The notes beneath the pieces are model-generated. The model saw only the letters and a list, made by a program, of their open reading frames with translations. It made no database searches and was not told where the DNA came from. Both the position numbers and the translations under genes were made by a program. DNA of 64,000 nucleotides, taken from the NCBI RefSeq assembly GCF_000373245.1, contig NZ_KB890738.1:752064-816063 (forward strand). The letters run 5' to 3'. This document shows positions 7,787 through 17,814 of this stretch, piece by piece. Source of the stretch: Echinicola pacifica DSM 19836 (GTDB lineage Bacteria; Bacteroidota; Bacteroidia; Cytophagales; Cyclobacteriaceae). Within the stretch, counting starts at the first letter, position 1. Each line of letters opens with the position of its first letter.

Positions 7787-10390
7787 ATGATATCATTTTT
7801 GAAGTCCTCAGCCTTTACCTTTCTCATCATGGTAATGGTAAGTTTATTAGCTGCTCCACTAGTGCAGGCTCAGTCCCTAGAGGATGTGGCATCCATCAGG
7901 GTGGATGAGCTCTCCGATGAGCAGGTACGGGCGGTAATGCGTAAGGCGGCTGACTCAGGCCTGAGCAGCTCGGAGCTGATAGAGATGGCCAAAGCTCAGG
8001 GGATGTCTGAGGCAGAGGCGCAGAAACTGAAAAATCGCATCCAGGCTATCGAACTCGGCAGCTCGGAAGTGGCGACTGCCAAAAGTACCCCCAATGATCG
8101 CAAACCTAGGGAGCAGGTGGATGCATCGATCATCAGACAAAACGCCAACCAGGTAAAAGCAGCAATGCAAGAAGCTCCGGCCTTACCATTATTCGGAATG
8201 GATCTTTTTTATCAAAAGGATCGTAACCTGACTTTTGAGCCTAGCCTGTCCCTCGCCACGCCAAGCAGCTATATCCTGGGACCAGGGGATATGGTCTATA
8301 TCGATATATATGGGGCTTCGGAAAACTACTACGAAAGCACAGTAACACCTGAAGGCAAGATCTTACTCGAGAATATAGGCCCCATAGCCGTGTCAGGCTT
8401 GAGCATCGTGGAGGCCAAAAAACTTATTCAAAGTCGGATGGCCAGATATTATGAAGACCTCCAGGGACCAAACCCCGCGACCTTTATGGAGATCTCCCTC
8501 GGCAATATCCGCAGCATCAAGGTTCATATGGTGGGCGAATTGAGATTACCGGGGACTTTTACCCTTAGTGCCTTCAGCTCGGTGTTTAACGCTCTTTACG
8601 CCGCAGGCGGTCCTAATCAAAATGGGACGATGAGAAATATCCGTGTGATGAGGAATAACCGACAGGTAGCCATCGTGGATGCTTACGACTTCCTCATCAA
8701 TGGTAAAGCCAATATGAATTTCCAACTCCAGGATCAGGATGTGATTTTAGTGGAGCCTTACCAAGGGAGAGTTACTGTGGAAGGAGCCGTAAAGCGGCCC
8801 ATGGTCTATGAGGTAAAAGGCGGCGAATCCTTCGAAGAGATCCTTGCGTATGCCGGAGGATTTACCGAAAACGCCTATACCCAGCGTGTCAGCGTGACCC
8901 GCCTGACTCCAAAAGAAAAAGCAGTATCTGACGTCTATCAGGAGCAATTTGGGATTTTTACGGTTCAAGCAGGGGATCGATACGAGGTAGGAAAGATTCT
9001 CGATCGCTACACCAATCGGGTACAATTAAAAGGAGCGGTATTCAGACCCGGAAATTATGCTTGGTCCGAAGGACTGAAGCTATCACAGCTGATCCAGAAA
9101 GCAGATGGGCTCAAGGGTGATGCCTACCTGCCACGAGCTACCGTACTCCGTGCCCATGAGGACCTATCCACTTCTATCATTCCGGTGAACCTCCAGGCCG
9201 TGGCGAATGGTCAGGAGGATCTGCTGCTACAGGCAGAGGACATCATACGAATCTCCTCAGTCTATGACCTGAAAGATGAATATTACCTCAAAATCTCCGG
9301 AGAAGTAAGAGATCCAGGAATATACCCCTACGCAGAGGGCATGACGGCGGAAGATTTGATTCTGCTGGCAGGAGGGTTTAGCGAAGCTGCCGCCACCAAT
9401 AATGTGGAAATAGCACGTCGAAATATAGACCAAGCTGAGGGAGAGATGGCCACCCTGATTCCCGTCCAGGTCAATAGTAGCCTGAGCTTGGATGGAAGTT
9501 CGGAGAAGCTTATGCCTTATGATAATATCATCGTGCGTGGCAAGCCGAACTTTGCCCTCGACCGAGTGGTGATGGTGGAAGGTCAGGTAAATGCCCCGGG
9601 GGAATTTGCCCTCAAAAGTGCCGACGAAAGAATCTCTGATGTGATCAATAGGGCTGGGGGATTGACGAGTTTTGCTTATGCCAATGGGGCTACGCTAATC
9701 CGAAGAACTGAATATTATGACACTGAGTCTGAACGGCTCCGAAGAGAAAAGAATAACGTAAAACTGCTGGAAAGAGTGGCCACCGAGGATCCGTCGGATG
9801 CTCAGAATCAGCAAATCCTAAGGCTCCTCGAGGGAAGTCCGGAAGGATATCAGGAGTCCAATCGTGATGCCAGAATCCAATACCGCCATGAAACCCTCCA
9901 GGAAATCAGTCAGGGGGAAGGGGCAAGCATTAAGATCAAGCAGCAGGAAGCCATCGCCATAGACCTCAAAAATATCCTTGAAAACCCTGGGTCGAAATTT
10001 GACCTTATCCTGGAGGAGGGTGATATCATCACGGTGCCTAAGCAGCTGCAAACGGTCAGGCTGCGTGGGGAGGTCATCTACCCTACCACGGTGAGGTACG
10101 AAAATAACCAAAGCATGAAATATTATATCGATAGAGCTGGGGGATTCGATAACCGCGCCAAGCGCAAGCGCACCTATGTGGTCTATGCAAATGGCGAGGT
10201 GGCCCGCACAAAGACCTTCTTTTTTATCAATACCTATCCCCGTATCGAACCTGGTGTGGAGGTAATCGTCCCCTCCAAAGGGCCGAGAGTTCCACTTAGG
10301 GTAGGAGAGATTATTGGATTGACATCGGGATTGGCGACTTTAGCCTTGGTGATTTCCCAAATTAATTTTAACAGTGGATCTGGAAACTAA
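7787..10390 (+). CDS. Wza-type outer-membrane polysaccharide exporter with multiple SLBB domains
   Basis: This 867-residue protein should form the outer-membrane export channel for the polysaccharide made by this locus. The ATG at 7787 is preferred over the GTG at 7754 because it places a clean signal peptide (ISFLKSSAFTFLIMVM to VQAQ) at the very N-terminus. A helical Gln/Glu/Ala-rich segment follows (about 35-90), then the Poly_export domain starting near LGPGD (about 164-168), then five or six SLBB-type beta-grasp repeats marked by recurring VEGAVKRPM, LKGAVFRPGNY, ISGEVRDPG, VEGQVNAPG and LRGEVIYP motifs, and a hydrophobic helix near the C-terminus. It is over twice the length of E. coli Wza (379), which is usual in Bacteroidota. 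Its stop overlaps the next start by one base (TAATG). Confidence 0.93.
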   Translation: MISFLKSSAFTFLIMVMVSLLAAPLVQAQSLEDVASIRVDELSDEQVRAVMRKAADSGLSSSELIEMAKAQGMSEAEAQKLKNRIQAIELGSSEVATAKSTPNDRKPREQVDASIIRQNANQVKAAMQEAPALPLFGMDLFYQKDRNLTFEPSLSLATPSSYILGPGDMVYIDIYGASENYYESTVTPEGKILLENIGPIAVSGLSIVEAKKLIQSRMARYYEDLQGPNPATFMEISLGNIRSIKVHMVGELRLPGTFTLSAFSSVFNALYAAGGPNQNGTMRNIRVMRNNRQVAIVDAYDFLINGKANMNFQLQDQDVILVEPYQGRVTVEGAVKRPMVYEVKGGESFEEILAYAGGFTENAYTQRVSVTRLTPKEKAVSDVYQEQFGIFTVQAGDRYEVGKILDRYTNRVQLKGAVFRPGNYAWSEGLKLSQLIQKADGLKGDAYLPRATVLRAHEDLSTSIIPVNLQAVANGQEDLLLQAEDIIRISSVYDLKDEYYLKISGEVRDPGIYPYAEGMTAEDLILLAGGFSEAAATNNVEIARRNIDQAEGEMATLIPVQVNSSLSLDGSSEKLMPYDNIIVRGKPNFALDRVVMVEGQVNAPGEFALKSADERISDVINRAGGLTSFAYANGATLIRRTEYYDTESERLRREKNNVKLLERVATEDPSDAQNQQILRLLEGSPEGYQESNRDARIQYRHETLQEISQGEGASIKIKQQEAIAIDLKNILENPGSKFDLILEEGDIITVPKQLQTVRLRGEVIYPTTVRYENNQSMKYYIDRAGGFDNRAKRKRTYVVYANGEVARTKTFFFINTYPRIEPGVEVIVPSKGPRVPLRVGEIIGLTSGLATLALVISQINFNSGSGN

Positions 10391-11460
10391 TGGCAGAGCA
10401 AAAGCATATCATTGATGATAAAATCACTTTCGGGGAGCTTATCCTTCGTTTCCAGGACTGGATAAGGTATTTCAAGTCCAAGTGGAAGTTTATCTTTATC
10501 ATAGCCACCATTGCAGGACTATTAGGACTGCTGGCTTCCTGGGTCAAGAAACCCAGATATACCGCAGACACCACCTTCGTGATCGAGGAATCTAGCGGAG
10601 GAGGCATGGGGGGACTTTCTGGGCTTGCCAGCCTCGCAGGGATCAACTTAGGTTCCTTGGAAAGCGGCAGTGGCCTGTTTAAGGGAGAGAATATAATGGA
10701 GCTCTACCGCTCAGACAATATGCTCATCAGTACCTTGCTAAGCCCTTTTAAGGAAGAAGGTAGCTCCCTTGCAGAGCGTTATATCAGTTTTCATGAGCTG
10801 GATCAAAAGTGGAAGGAAAAGGTGGATTTTGAGCGCTTGGATTTTGGCCTCCCTCGACAGCAGTTTTCCGTGCAGCAGGATAGTGTGATGAAGGAACTCG
10901 CTAAGATGATCCGTGAGGGGGAGCTCGATGTGAGCAAGCCTGACCGCAAGCTGTCAATTATCAAGGTCGGTATCACCTCCAAGGATGAGCATTTTGCGAA
11001 GGAATTTAACGAAAAGCTGGTGGAGAATGTCAATCGATTTTATTCTGAAACCAAGACTAAAAAAACTTCCGAAAACCTACGTATTCTCCAATCGCAGGCA
11101 GACAGCGTACGGAAGGTGCTCGACCAGAGCTTGCTAAGCTACGCTCAGCTTCAGGATAACCGCCCCAATCCCAACCCTCTCCTGCAAAGCGCCGGGGTCA
11201 ATATAAAAAAACAGCAGGTGGATATCCAGGTGGCCACCAGCGCCTATGGAGAGATCATAAAAAACCTCGAGGTAGCTAAGATAAGCCATCGGAATAATTC
11301 TCCCCTGATTCAGGTCATCGACGAACCGATCTATCCGCTGCGCGAAACAAGGCTCAAATGGTACGTGGGATTGGTAATAGGCGGAATCGCCGGTGCTTTT
11401 CTTGCGATATTTTACCTCTATATCACTAAGCTATATCACGCCAATGTCAGAAGGCATTAG
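10390..11460 (+). CDS. Wzz-type polysaccharide chain-length determinant, no kinase domain
   Basis: The 356-residue protein has the polysaccharide co-polymerase layout: membrane helix 1 at about 35-52, a long periplasmic region with a glycine-rich stretch (SSGGGMGGLSGLASLAG) and coiled-coil segments (about 215-270), and membrane helix 2 at about 323-345 followed by a very short cytoplasmic tail. There is no Walker A/tyrosine-rich BY-kinase domain after helix 2, unlike many capsule co-polymerases of this phylum. It should sit in the inner membrane, contact the exporter encoded just upstream and set chain length. The one-base overlap with the exporter gene implies translational coupling. Confidence 0.9.
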   Translation: MAEQKHIIDDKITFGELILRFQDWIRYFKSKWKFIFIIATIAGLLGLLASWVKKPRYTADTTFVIEESSGGGMGGLSGLASLAGINLGSLESGSGLFKGENIMELYRSDNMLISTLLSPFKEEGSSLAERYISFHELDQKWKEKVDFERLDFGLPRQQFSVQQDSVMKELAKMIREGELDVSKPDRKLSIIKVGITSKDEHFAKEFNEKLVENVNRFYSETKTKKTSENLRILQSQADSVRKVLDQSLLSYAQLQDNRPNPNPLLQSAGVNIKKQQVDIQVATSAYGEIIKNLEVAKISHRNNSPLIQVIDEPIYPLRETRLKWYVGLVIGGIAGAFLAIFYLYITKLYHANVRRH

Positions 11461-11559
11461 GCGCGTGAATAATTGCTTATTATTAGAATTTATCACTTTC
11501 CAATTCCTCCCCACGCCTATAAAGTCCTTAATCAACCTTCATGTTGATGGCCCCACTGG

Positions 11560-12861
11560 ATGATCGATAAGTATATTTCCATCCCTTTTTCTCAGTTGAT
11601 ACGACATAAGTCGGTACAGAATTTTATTTTTTTACTGTTTATTCAGTCCTCCAATATTCTGATTACGCTGATAGTAATGCCCTTGCTGATCCAATCCATC
11701 GGTGTGGATCAGTTTGGATTGGTGAGTCTGGCGCTGTCGGTGATTCTCATCGCCAATATTTTTGTAGGTTTTGGTTTTCAGCTCAGTGCGCCTCGAGAGG
11801 TGGCACTGAGTCAAAAGAAGAAGAAGAAACTTTCGCGCATCTTATCTGGGGTACTCTCTGGCAAGCTACTCCTGGCCCTGATCGCCGCGCTGGTGTTGCT
11901 GATCGCGGTATATGGTTTTGACTTGTTTCCTGATTATCAGGAGATGCTGGTTTTTTCCCTGATGATGCTCTTTTCTGAGGCCACCTTGCCGGTTTGGTTT
12001 TTTCAGGGGATGGAAAAGATGCGTCTGGTATCCGTGGCCAATGTCTTTAGCAAGCTATTATATTTAGCCGGCATCGTATTATTTATCACCGGTCCAGAAG
12101 ATGCCAAATGGGTGAATTTCCTCTTTGGGTTCACAGCTTTTTCAGTAAACTTGTTTATTCTCGCTTACCTTCATTATGGGCTTAGGATAAGACTAATCCG
12201 TGTGAGCTGGGAGAGGATATATAAGGGGCTGAAGGACAATACCTACCTATTTTTATCGGCTTTTGCCAATCATATCTCCGTCAATGGAGGCATAGTGATA
12301 TTGAGTTTCTTCGAGCCTGCCAAGACGCTGGGCATGTACAGTCTGGCGGAGCGAGTGAGCCTGGTGCTACGGATCGTTCCTGCGCTTATCGCCCAGGCGG
12401 TCTATCCGAATGCGGCGAAATTATATGCAGAGGACCATGCGCGGTTTTTTGCTTTTATGCGTAAGGTCTATGTTTTTACCCTTGGGTTTTGCTCCATACT
12501 GGTCCTGGGCGTTTATTTTCTCGCTCCTTTTATCATAGAGTTATTAGCCAAAGGCCCCTTACCCGAGAGTGTGCTCTATCTGAGGATATTGGTTCTGGTA
12601 CCTTTGATCGCGAGTCTGAATGCCGGCAACACAGTATTATTGCTTATTGCTGAGAAGAAATATCTCCTGTTTAATTCCTCCTGGATCATGCTTTCGGCCA
12701 TGCTGGTGGGGACGATTAGCCTTACCGCCAGCATGGGGCCTATGGGCTTATGTATAGCGCTGGTGGGAAGTGAGCTATTTGTGTTCTTATTTACGCTTTC
12801 GTTGATTTATCGCAAATGCCCTGAATTGCTGAAAGGCTTTTATTCTAGGCCTCAGGAATAG
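11560..12861 (+). CDS. Wzx-type oligosaccharide flippase
   Basis: A 433-residue integral membrane protein with about 12 hydrophobic helices and the early Wzx/MATE-like pattern (LIQSSNILITLIVMPLLIQSIG, FGLVSLALSV). It should move the undecaprenyl-linked repeat unit across the inner membrane. The start at 11560 is the only sensible ATG in frame (MIDKYISIPF). It follows the chain-length gene by 99 bases and precedes the methyltransferase, so it is part of the main polysaccharide operon. Family placement is sound; the substrate structure cannot be predicted. Confidence 0.9.
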   Translation: MIDKYISIPFSQLIRHKSVQNFIFLLFIQSSNILITLIVMPLLIQSIGVDQFGLVSLALSVILIANIFVGFGFQLSAPREVALSQKKKKKLSRILSGVLSGKLLLALIAALVLLIAVYGFDLFPDYQEMLVFSLMMLFSEATLPVWFFQGMEKMRLVSVANVFSKLLYLAGIVLFITGPEDAKWVNFLFGFTAFSVNLFILAYLHYGLRIRLIRVSWERIYKGLKDNTYLFLSAFANHISVNGGIVILSFFEPAKTLGMYSLAERVSLVLRIVPALIAQAVYPNAAKLYAEDHARFFAFMRKVYVFTLGFCSILVLGVYFLAPFIIELLAKGPLPESVLYLRILVLVPLIASLNAGNTVLLLIAEKKYLLFNSSWIMLSAMLVGTISLTASMGPMGLCIALVGSELFVFLFTLSLIYRKCPELLKGFYSRPQE

Positions 12862-12930
12862 GCCTCAGGTATAGGGATCGGAGAGTCGGATCGGCGAAGT
12901 TTATATCATATTAGAAAAATTGAAGAGTTT

Positions 12931-13743
12931 ATGAATATACCTGATAAGGAAACCATCTTTAGCGAGCTGCGGAATGAAGTCCTCCGAAATGGCTCAAAAG
13001 GCGAGGTGGAATATTTCAATTATCATGAAAAACGGTTTAACCGAGTAGTTGATTTTATCGCCAGGCATTATGCTGGCCGCAAATTAAGGATTCTGGATAT
13101 AGGGAGTCATTACCTTCATACCGCCTGTCTCATGCGAAAGATGGGCCATGAGGTGGACGGAATGGATGTCCCTGTATTCTGGGGGATGCCTACTGTCGCT
13201 GCCAGGGCGGATACCTATGGCATTGGCCGGATTATCGAAGCCGACCTGGCGATCGCTGAGGCGTTGCAGGTTGAGGAAGGCCATTATGATGTCGTTCTCT
13301 TTACGGAGATTATGGAGCATATCACCTTTAATCCCGTGGCTTTTTGGAAGAAGGTCCATCATGCAACCAGCGATGGCGGCAGGATTTATATATCCACCCC
13401 CAACAGCCTGAGCCTTCCCGGCCTGGTGCGGTCCACCAAAAATATCCTGACCTTCAAAGGCGTGGGTACCAGCGTGACCGAGATCATGGCGAAGGGAACC
13501 TATGGACATCACTGGAAGGAATATTCCTCCCGGGAGATAAAAACCTACTTTGAGCTGCTCTCCGATGATTTCTCAGTGGAGGTGCAGAAGTATTCTTATA
13601 AGACCTATAAGGGAGAAGGACAAAGCCTTTACAGCACCTTGGCCCATATTGGGAATGCTACGGGATTCCTGGCAGAGGAGCTAGAAGCCGTCGTAACCCT
13701 TCATAAGGGGCATCCGTGGAAGGCCATAAATCCACAATTCTGA
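12931..13743 (+). CDS. SAM-dependent methyltransferase (class I)
   Basis: A 270-residue protein with a Rossmann methyltransferase core: motif I LRILDIGSHYLHTACLM (about 50-66), the acidic GMDVP end of strand 2, and the DVVLFTEIMEHI motif near residue 115 that is typical of class I (Methyltransf_11/23) enzymes. No membrane segment. In this locus it most likely methylates a sugar of the repeat unit or caps the chain; that is inferred only from location between the flippase and a glycosyltransferase. Confidence 0.85.
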   Translation: MNIPDKETIFSELRNEVLRNGSKGEVEYFNYHEKRFNRVVDFIARHYAGRKLRILDIGSHYLHTACLMRKMGHEVDGMDVPVFWGMPTVAARADTYGIGRIIEADLAIAEALQVEEGHYDVVLFTEIMEHITFNPVAFWKKVHHATSDGGRIYISTPNSLSLPGLVRSTKNILTFKGVGTSVTEIMAKGTYGHHWKEYSSREIKTYFELLSDDFSVEVQKYSYKTYKGEGQSLYSTLAHIGNATGFLAEELEAVVTLHKGHPWKAINPQF

Positions 13744-13778
13744 TACGCTAGAATGCTTAACTCTCCTCCAATCGTACC

Positions 13779-14693
13779 ATGAAAGCTGCCCCTAATGCCT
13801 CCGTGGCCATTATTGTGGTCAACTGGAATGGATATGAATTCACCCGGAATTGTCTGCAATCCCTAGCGCGTATCAGTCAGCCAGACTTTCAGGTCATCCT
13901 TGTGGACAATGCCTCAGAGGATGACTCCAGCACTAAGCTGAGGGCAGAATTTAGCCATCTTACCCTCCTGGAGTCCGAGCAGAATCTGGGTTTTACTGGT
14001 GGTAATAACCTGGGTATCGCCCATGCGCTAGCTGAAGGCTATGACTATCTCCTCCTGCTGAATAATGATACGGAGGTGGAGCCAGATTTTATATCCCTCT
14101 GCTTAGCTACTTTGCAGGAGGATCCCGGCATCGCAGCAGTACAGCCCCTGATGTATTATTTGCATGATAAGAAAACGGTGTGGAATGCTGGAGGTGAATA
14201 TCGAAAATGGATGGGAGCGTCCATATCGCTGACCCAAAGACCAATCTCTGATCGTCCCTATTTTACCGAATGGATCACTGGGTGCTGTATTCTGGTGAAG
14301 GCTGAGGTCGTACGGGAAGTGGGGCCATTAGATGACCGGTACTTTGCCTATTTTGAGGATGTGGACTGGTCCTTGCGCATGCGAAATGCAGGCTATATGC
14401 TTCAGGTGGTGCCCTCGGCGGTGATCTACCATGAGGCGGGGGCCTCATTGAAATCCAAAAAGTCAGGTAAGGAGGGACGTTTAAACCCAAAAATTCATTA
14501 TCTAAATAGCAGAAACCAGATTTTTCAGCTACGCAAGCATGTGAGATTCCCTTATTCCCTGATCGCCTGGCCGTATCAAATGGGGAAGTTTAGCTTATAT
14601 TCAATCTATTTTGTCCTGAGAGGTAGAAAAGAGAAGCTCCGTATAATGTGGGAAGGAATAATGGAAGGGCTTGGCCACCAGCAGAAATTCTGA
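13779..14693 (+). CDS. Family 2 glycosyltransferase
   Basis: A 304-residue GT-A enzyme of the rhamnosyltransferase-like GT2 group. Visible motifs are the N-terminal VAIIVVNWNG, VDNASEDDS, the nucleotide/metal-binding LLNNDTE (NND at 95-97), the acceptor-site region ITGCCILVKAEVVREVGPLD and FEDVDWSLR (ED-D triad). No membrane span. It should add one sugar to the lipid-linked repeat unit on the cytoplasmic face. Donor and linkage are unknown. Confidence 0.92.
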   Translation: MKAAPNASVAIIVVNWNGYEFTRNCLQSLARISQPDFQVILVDNASEDDSSTKLRAEFSHLTLLESEQNLGFTGGNNLGIAHALAEGYDYLLLLNNDTEVEPDFISLCLATLQEDPGIAAVQPLMYYLHDKKTVWNAGGEYRKWMGASISLTQRPISDRPYFTEWITGCCILVKAEVVREVGPLDDRYFAYFEDVDWSLRMRNAGYMLQVVPSAVIYHEAGASLKSKKSGKEGRLNPKIHYLNSRNQIFQLRKHVRFPYSLIAWPYQMGKFSLYSIYFVLRGRKEKLRIMWEGIMEGLGHQQKF

Positions 14694-14813
14694 ATTCCTG
14701 CCATATTTTCAGGATCCTGAAGGCCTGACAAGTAGAAACCTATTCGTGCACTCCAGTCGCGAATATCCTAAACCACAAAGCTGGGGCAGTGATCCGCCCT
14801 GTAAATCAATCCA

Positions 14814-16205
14814 ATGCTATTTATAATTATCATAATTTATGTATTAGCAATTACTTCCATTAGTTTGGATAAGATCATTTTTAAAGGAAAGTGGGAGTGG
14901 GTCATTTTCTTTATGATTATGTATTTGCCGATATATATTACAGTCCTTAGTGTGGTGTATCAAGCGACTGGTTCAGCCTTTATGGTGAGTATATTCCAGT
15001 ACCTGAAAGAAATGATGCTTTTCGCAGCGCTGGGTTCCTTTTTAGTGTATCAAAGGAATATTTTTGCTTATCCTATTAAGCTTCATTTAGTGGATAAGCT
15101 ATTCCTTGCCTTTTATGCGCTTGCTTTGATCTTCCTAATCCTGCCGATTGGCCCCGCCACTTTCATCGATAAGCTGAAGTATTTTAAGAATATTTCTATT
15201 CCCGGAATTATGTATTTCATAGGTAGAAATACTCGATTGTCAGATAGGGAATTTAGGCAATTTTTTATCACGGTCATGATTATTTTCTTCCTGGCGGTAT
15301 GTCTGAATATTTTCGAGAAATCTATTGGTGTACATTTCCAAAACATCGCAGGCTATGCGCTATATAATAAGGCCATTAATGAGGTAGATCCCGTGGGGAA
15401 TTATGGCCTGACTTGGACTTTTGAGACTCAAACGACAGAAATGCGACTCGCTTCTTTTTTTTCTGATCCCTTAGAATTAGCGAGTTCCTGTCTAATGGGA
15501 TTTTCTGTAGGGCTGATTGGATACCTTACTTCCAAGCGGAATCAGTCTTGGGTATTTATATTAACTATGCTATGTACGGTGGGAAGTGTGATATTTGCAG
15601 CATCTAGAGCCTCATTTGCTTCCTTCTTTATAATGCTATGCTTCATTGCCATTATTTTTCGCTTATATGGTTTATTAAAAATGGGCATTTTTCTGTTTCT
15701 GTTTTTTGTGATATATGTGGTCTGGATTGCTAATGATGAATTTTATTATTTCGTCATAGATACCCTAACCTTCGAGAATGCTTCCAGTTTTGGGCACGTT
15801 GTGGCATGGTTGGAGGCCATTAATGAGATGAGCGTCGCTCCATTGGGATCGGGCCTGGCGACCAGTGGGAATGCCAGTGCGGTAAGCGATGACCTTCGGA
15901 TAGGGGGGGAAAACCAGTTTTTAATTTTTGGCGTCCAAATGGGCATATTGGGTATGCTACTCTATATTTCTATTCTATATGTGGGGATCAAAACGGCGAT
16001 TCATGTGTTCAGGACAGTAGATGATATTAATTATGCGAGAATTGGCTTTATCGCAGCCACCACCAAGGTAGGGTTATTGCTGCCCTTATTTACTGCAAAT
16101 GCAGAATTATATGCTTTTGTTTCATGGACGAGTTGGTGGATGATAGGGCTTAGTATAAGAAGCTTAAATAGTACCTTCAAGCCTACACTTGTCCCGGAAG
16201 GATAG
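14814..16205 (+). CDS. Wzy/O-antigen-ligase-like polymerase
   Basis: A 463-residue membrane protein with about 11-12 hydrophobic helices and one larger extracytoplasmic loop late in the chain (about 310-370; PLGSGLATSG, GGENQFLIFGVQMG), matching the Wzy_C/O-antigen ligase group. It should polymerise flipped repeat units at the periplasmic face. Base composition here and in the next gene is more AT-rich than in the exporter genes, as is common for wzy and its neighbours. The gene lies 120 bases after the GT2 gene. Confidence 0.85.
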   Translation: MLFIIIIIYVLAITSISLDKIIFKGKWEWVIFFMIMYLPIYITVLSVVYQATGSAFMVSIFQYLKEMMLFAALGSFLVYQRNIFAYPIKLHLVDKLFLAFYALALIFLILPIGPATFIDKLKYFKNISIPGIMYFIGRNTRLSDREFRQFFITVMIIFFLAVCLNIFEKSIGVHFQNIAGYALYNKAINEVDPVGNYGLTWTFETQTTEMRLASFFSDPLELASSCLMGFSVGLIGYLTSKRNQSWVFILTMLCTVGSVIFAASRASFASFFIMLCFIAIIFRLYGLLKMGIFLFLFFVIYVVWIANDEFYYFVIDTLTFENASSFGHVVAWLEAINEMSVAPLGSGLATSGNASAVSDDLRIGGENQFLIFGVQMGILGMLLYISILYVGIKTAIHVFRTVDDINYARIGFIAATTKVGLLLPLFTANAELYAFVSWTSWWMIGLSIRSLNSTFKPTLVPEG

Positions 16206-16366
16206 TGATTTCAGCTATGATAAATTTTAAAATACTATAAATGATGCAAGTGAAATCCTGGTGACTGATAACAAATTGTGGGAAAGTCAGAGTTTGCTAT
16301 GCTGCCTGATGACCTTTGCAGAATGACAAGTCATTGGTAATTTCTAATGGGAGAATTCAATATTAA

Positions 16367-17485
16367 ATGAAAAAAAAGATACTTATAGATATTTTTTACC
16401 TGCATATTGCACAGACAGGTATCAAGACCTATACTGAATCCCTTCTGGAAGCGATTTCTCAAAGGGAGGTAAGGGAAGAATATGAGTATATTATTAGTCC
16501 GAATCATGCTTCGATTAAGACCAGCACTTTTTTTAAAGGCAAAACCCCAAAATGGAAGAATTTGCTCTTTCAGCTATTTTACTTTATTCGAAAGGCGATA
16601 GTTCTTCCCATACTTACTTATTGGTATAAAAGTGATATTGTATTGTCCCCCGACATCCTTTCTCCACTATGGGCCAGAGGCAGGAAAGTTTCTGTTCTTC
16701 ATGACGCTTTCTTTTGGGAAAACCCAAGTCACTATAATTCCCTATGGAGAAAATATTTCCTGAATGCCCTGGCGTTCTCTTTACGCCGCAATGCCTCCGT
16801 GGTAACCATTACAAACTACTCCAGAAAGCAAATAGAGAAATATCTAAACCTTCCCAAGCTATCAATAGAGGTGGTTTATCCTGCCACCAATCTGCTTGCG
16901 GTTCCTACGGTTACAACCCGAAAGATGCTAAGTAAGCCTTATTTCCTTCATGTAGGGGTAATGGAAAAAAGAAAGAACCTGCTTACTTTAATCAAGGCTT
17001 TCAAACAATTTTTGGAGGGGCAAAATTCAAATTTTTGCTTAGTGTTGGTAGGCCAAAGGGGGCCAAGAAAGGATATGGATGATTACGATGCCATCATTGC
17101 GGAGATAAAATCATCAAATCTGGAAGACAAGGTGATTCTTCCTGGGTATGTGAGTCGGGAAGAGTTGGATTCTTATTATAGACATGCTTTTGGCTATATA
17201 TTCCCCTCATTAAATGAGGGCTTTGGCATGCCTGTTTTGGAGGCATTCTCCTATCAGCTGCCAGTGATTATTTCCCGCCAAGGTGCCTTGATGGAGGTGG
17301 GCGATGAGGCAGTCCTCTGTCCAAAAACCAATAAGGCGGCAGACTTTGCATTTGAAATGAAGAAAATCGAAAGTGATCCTGTATTGAGAGGGGAGCTTGT
17401 AAAAAAGGGCAATAATCGACTTAAATACTTTGGTGATGGGAAGCGTTTTCTGAAAGATTTAGAAATCTATTTTGAGAAATTATAA
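16367..17485 (+). CDS. Family 4 (GT-B) glycosyltransferase
   Basis: A 372-residue GT4 enzyme. The C-terminal Rossmann half shows YFLHVGVMEKRKNL (about 192-204) and the donor-site EX7E motif EGFGMPVLE (E284 and E292), followed by GALMEVGDEAVLC. The N-terminal half contains QTGIKTYTESLL, the usual acceptor-side loop. No membrane span. It is the last gene before the strong hairpin at 17509-17547, so it appears to end the first polysaccharide transcript. Sugar specificity unknown. Confidence 0.92.
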   Translation: MKKKILIDIFYLHIAQTGIKTYTESLLEAISQREVREEYEYIISPNHASIKTSTFFKGKTPKWKNLLFQLFYFIRKAIVLPILTYWYKSDIVLSPDILSPLWARGRKVSVLHDAFFWENPSHYNSLWRKYFLNALAFSLRRNASVVTITNYSRKQIEKYLNLPKLSIEVVYPATNLLAVPTVTTRKMLSKPYFLHVGVMEKRKNLLTLIKAFKQFLEGQNSNFCLVLVGQRGPRKDMDDYDAIIAEIKSSNLEDKVILPGYVSREELDSYYRHAFGYIFPSLNEGFGMPVLEAFSYQLPVIISRQGALMEVGDEAVLCPKTNKAADFAFEMKKIESDPVLRGELVKKGNNRLKYFGDGKRFLKDLEIYFEKL

Positions 17486-17508
17486 AATTCTAAAAATTAA
17501 GTAGTTCT

Positions 17509-17547
17509 ACAAAAGGGAATGTCTATGGTAAAGACATTCCCTTTTGT
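17509..17547 (+). terminator. Strong hairpin terminator after the first polysaccharide transcript
   Basis: A perfect 16-bp stem (arms 17509-17524 and 17532-17547; core AAAAGGGAATGTCT) with a 7-nt loop lies 24 bases after the glycosyltransferase stop. The right arm ends in CTTTTGT, which supplies the U-rich end. The arms are A/T-flanked on both sides, so it could also work in reverse. Confidence 0.8.
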
Positions 17548-17710
17548 ATGAAAAATACTCATCCCTTGATTTCACGAGCCCTGCGAATTGGTTTACAGGT
17601 TCATGATTTATATGCTAGGCTATATTTGCTGTAAAGCTATATAGGAGGAACCTCCAGAAAGAAAAGGCGACGATCAACCGTAATAAAAGGTATTTTTTTT
17701 CATCTTTGAC

Positions 17711-17718
17711 TATGTTTG
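17711..17718 (+). promoter_or_regulatory. Candidate -7 box for the second polysaccharide unit
   Basis: TATGTTTG matches TAnnTTTG and lies 97 bases before the acetyltransferase start, downstream of the terminator at 17509-17547. A clear -33 element is not evident, only a T run at 17693-17700. Confidence 0.3.
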
Positions 17719-17814
17719 TTTGGCTAAAATTAATTTTCCTGGGGAACCGAGGTATTTTTTTTAAAAATTGATTGGGCATTAGTTTTATTAAGCGGCAAAA
17801 CCGTGTAATTCATT

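Larger units (their letters stand above)
17486..17814. other. Intergenic region splitting the polysaccharide locus
   Basis: About 330 bases. It holds the strong hairpin at 17509-17547, a small GGAGGnnCCTCC-like palindrome near 17643-17655, and a candidate -7 box at 17711-17718. I see no convincing gene; a 28-codon frame beginning at 17548 has no features that support it. Confidence 0.6.
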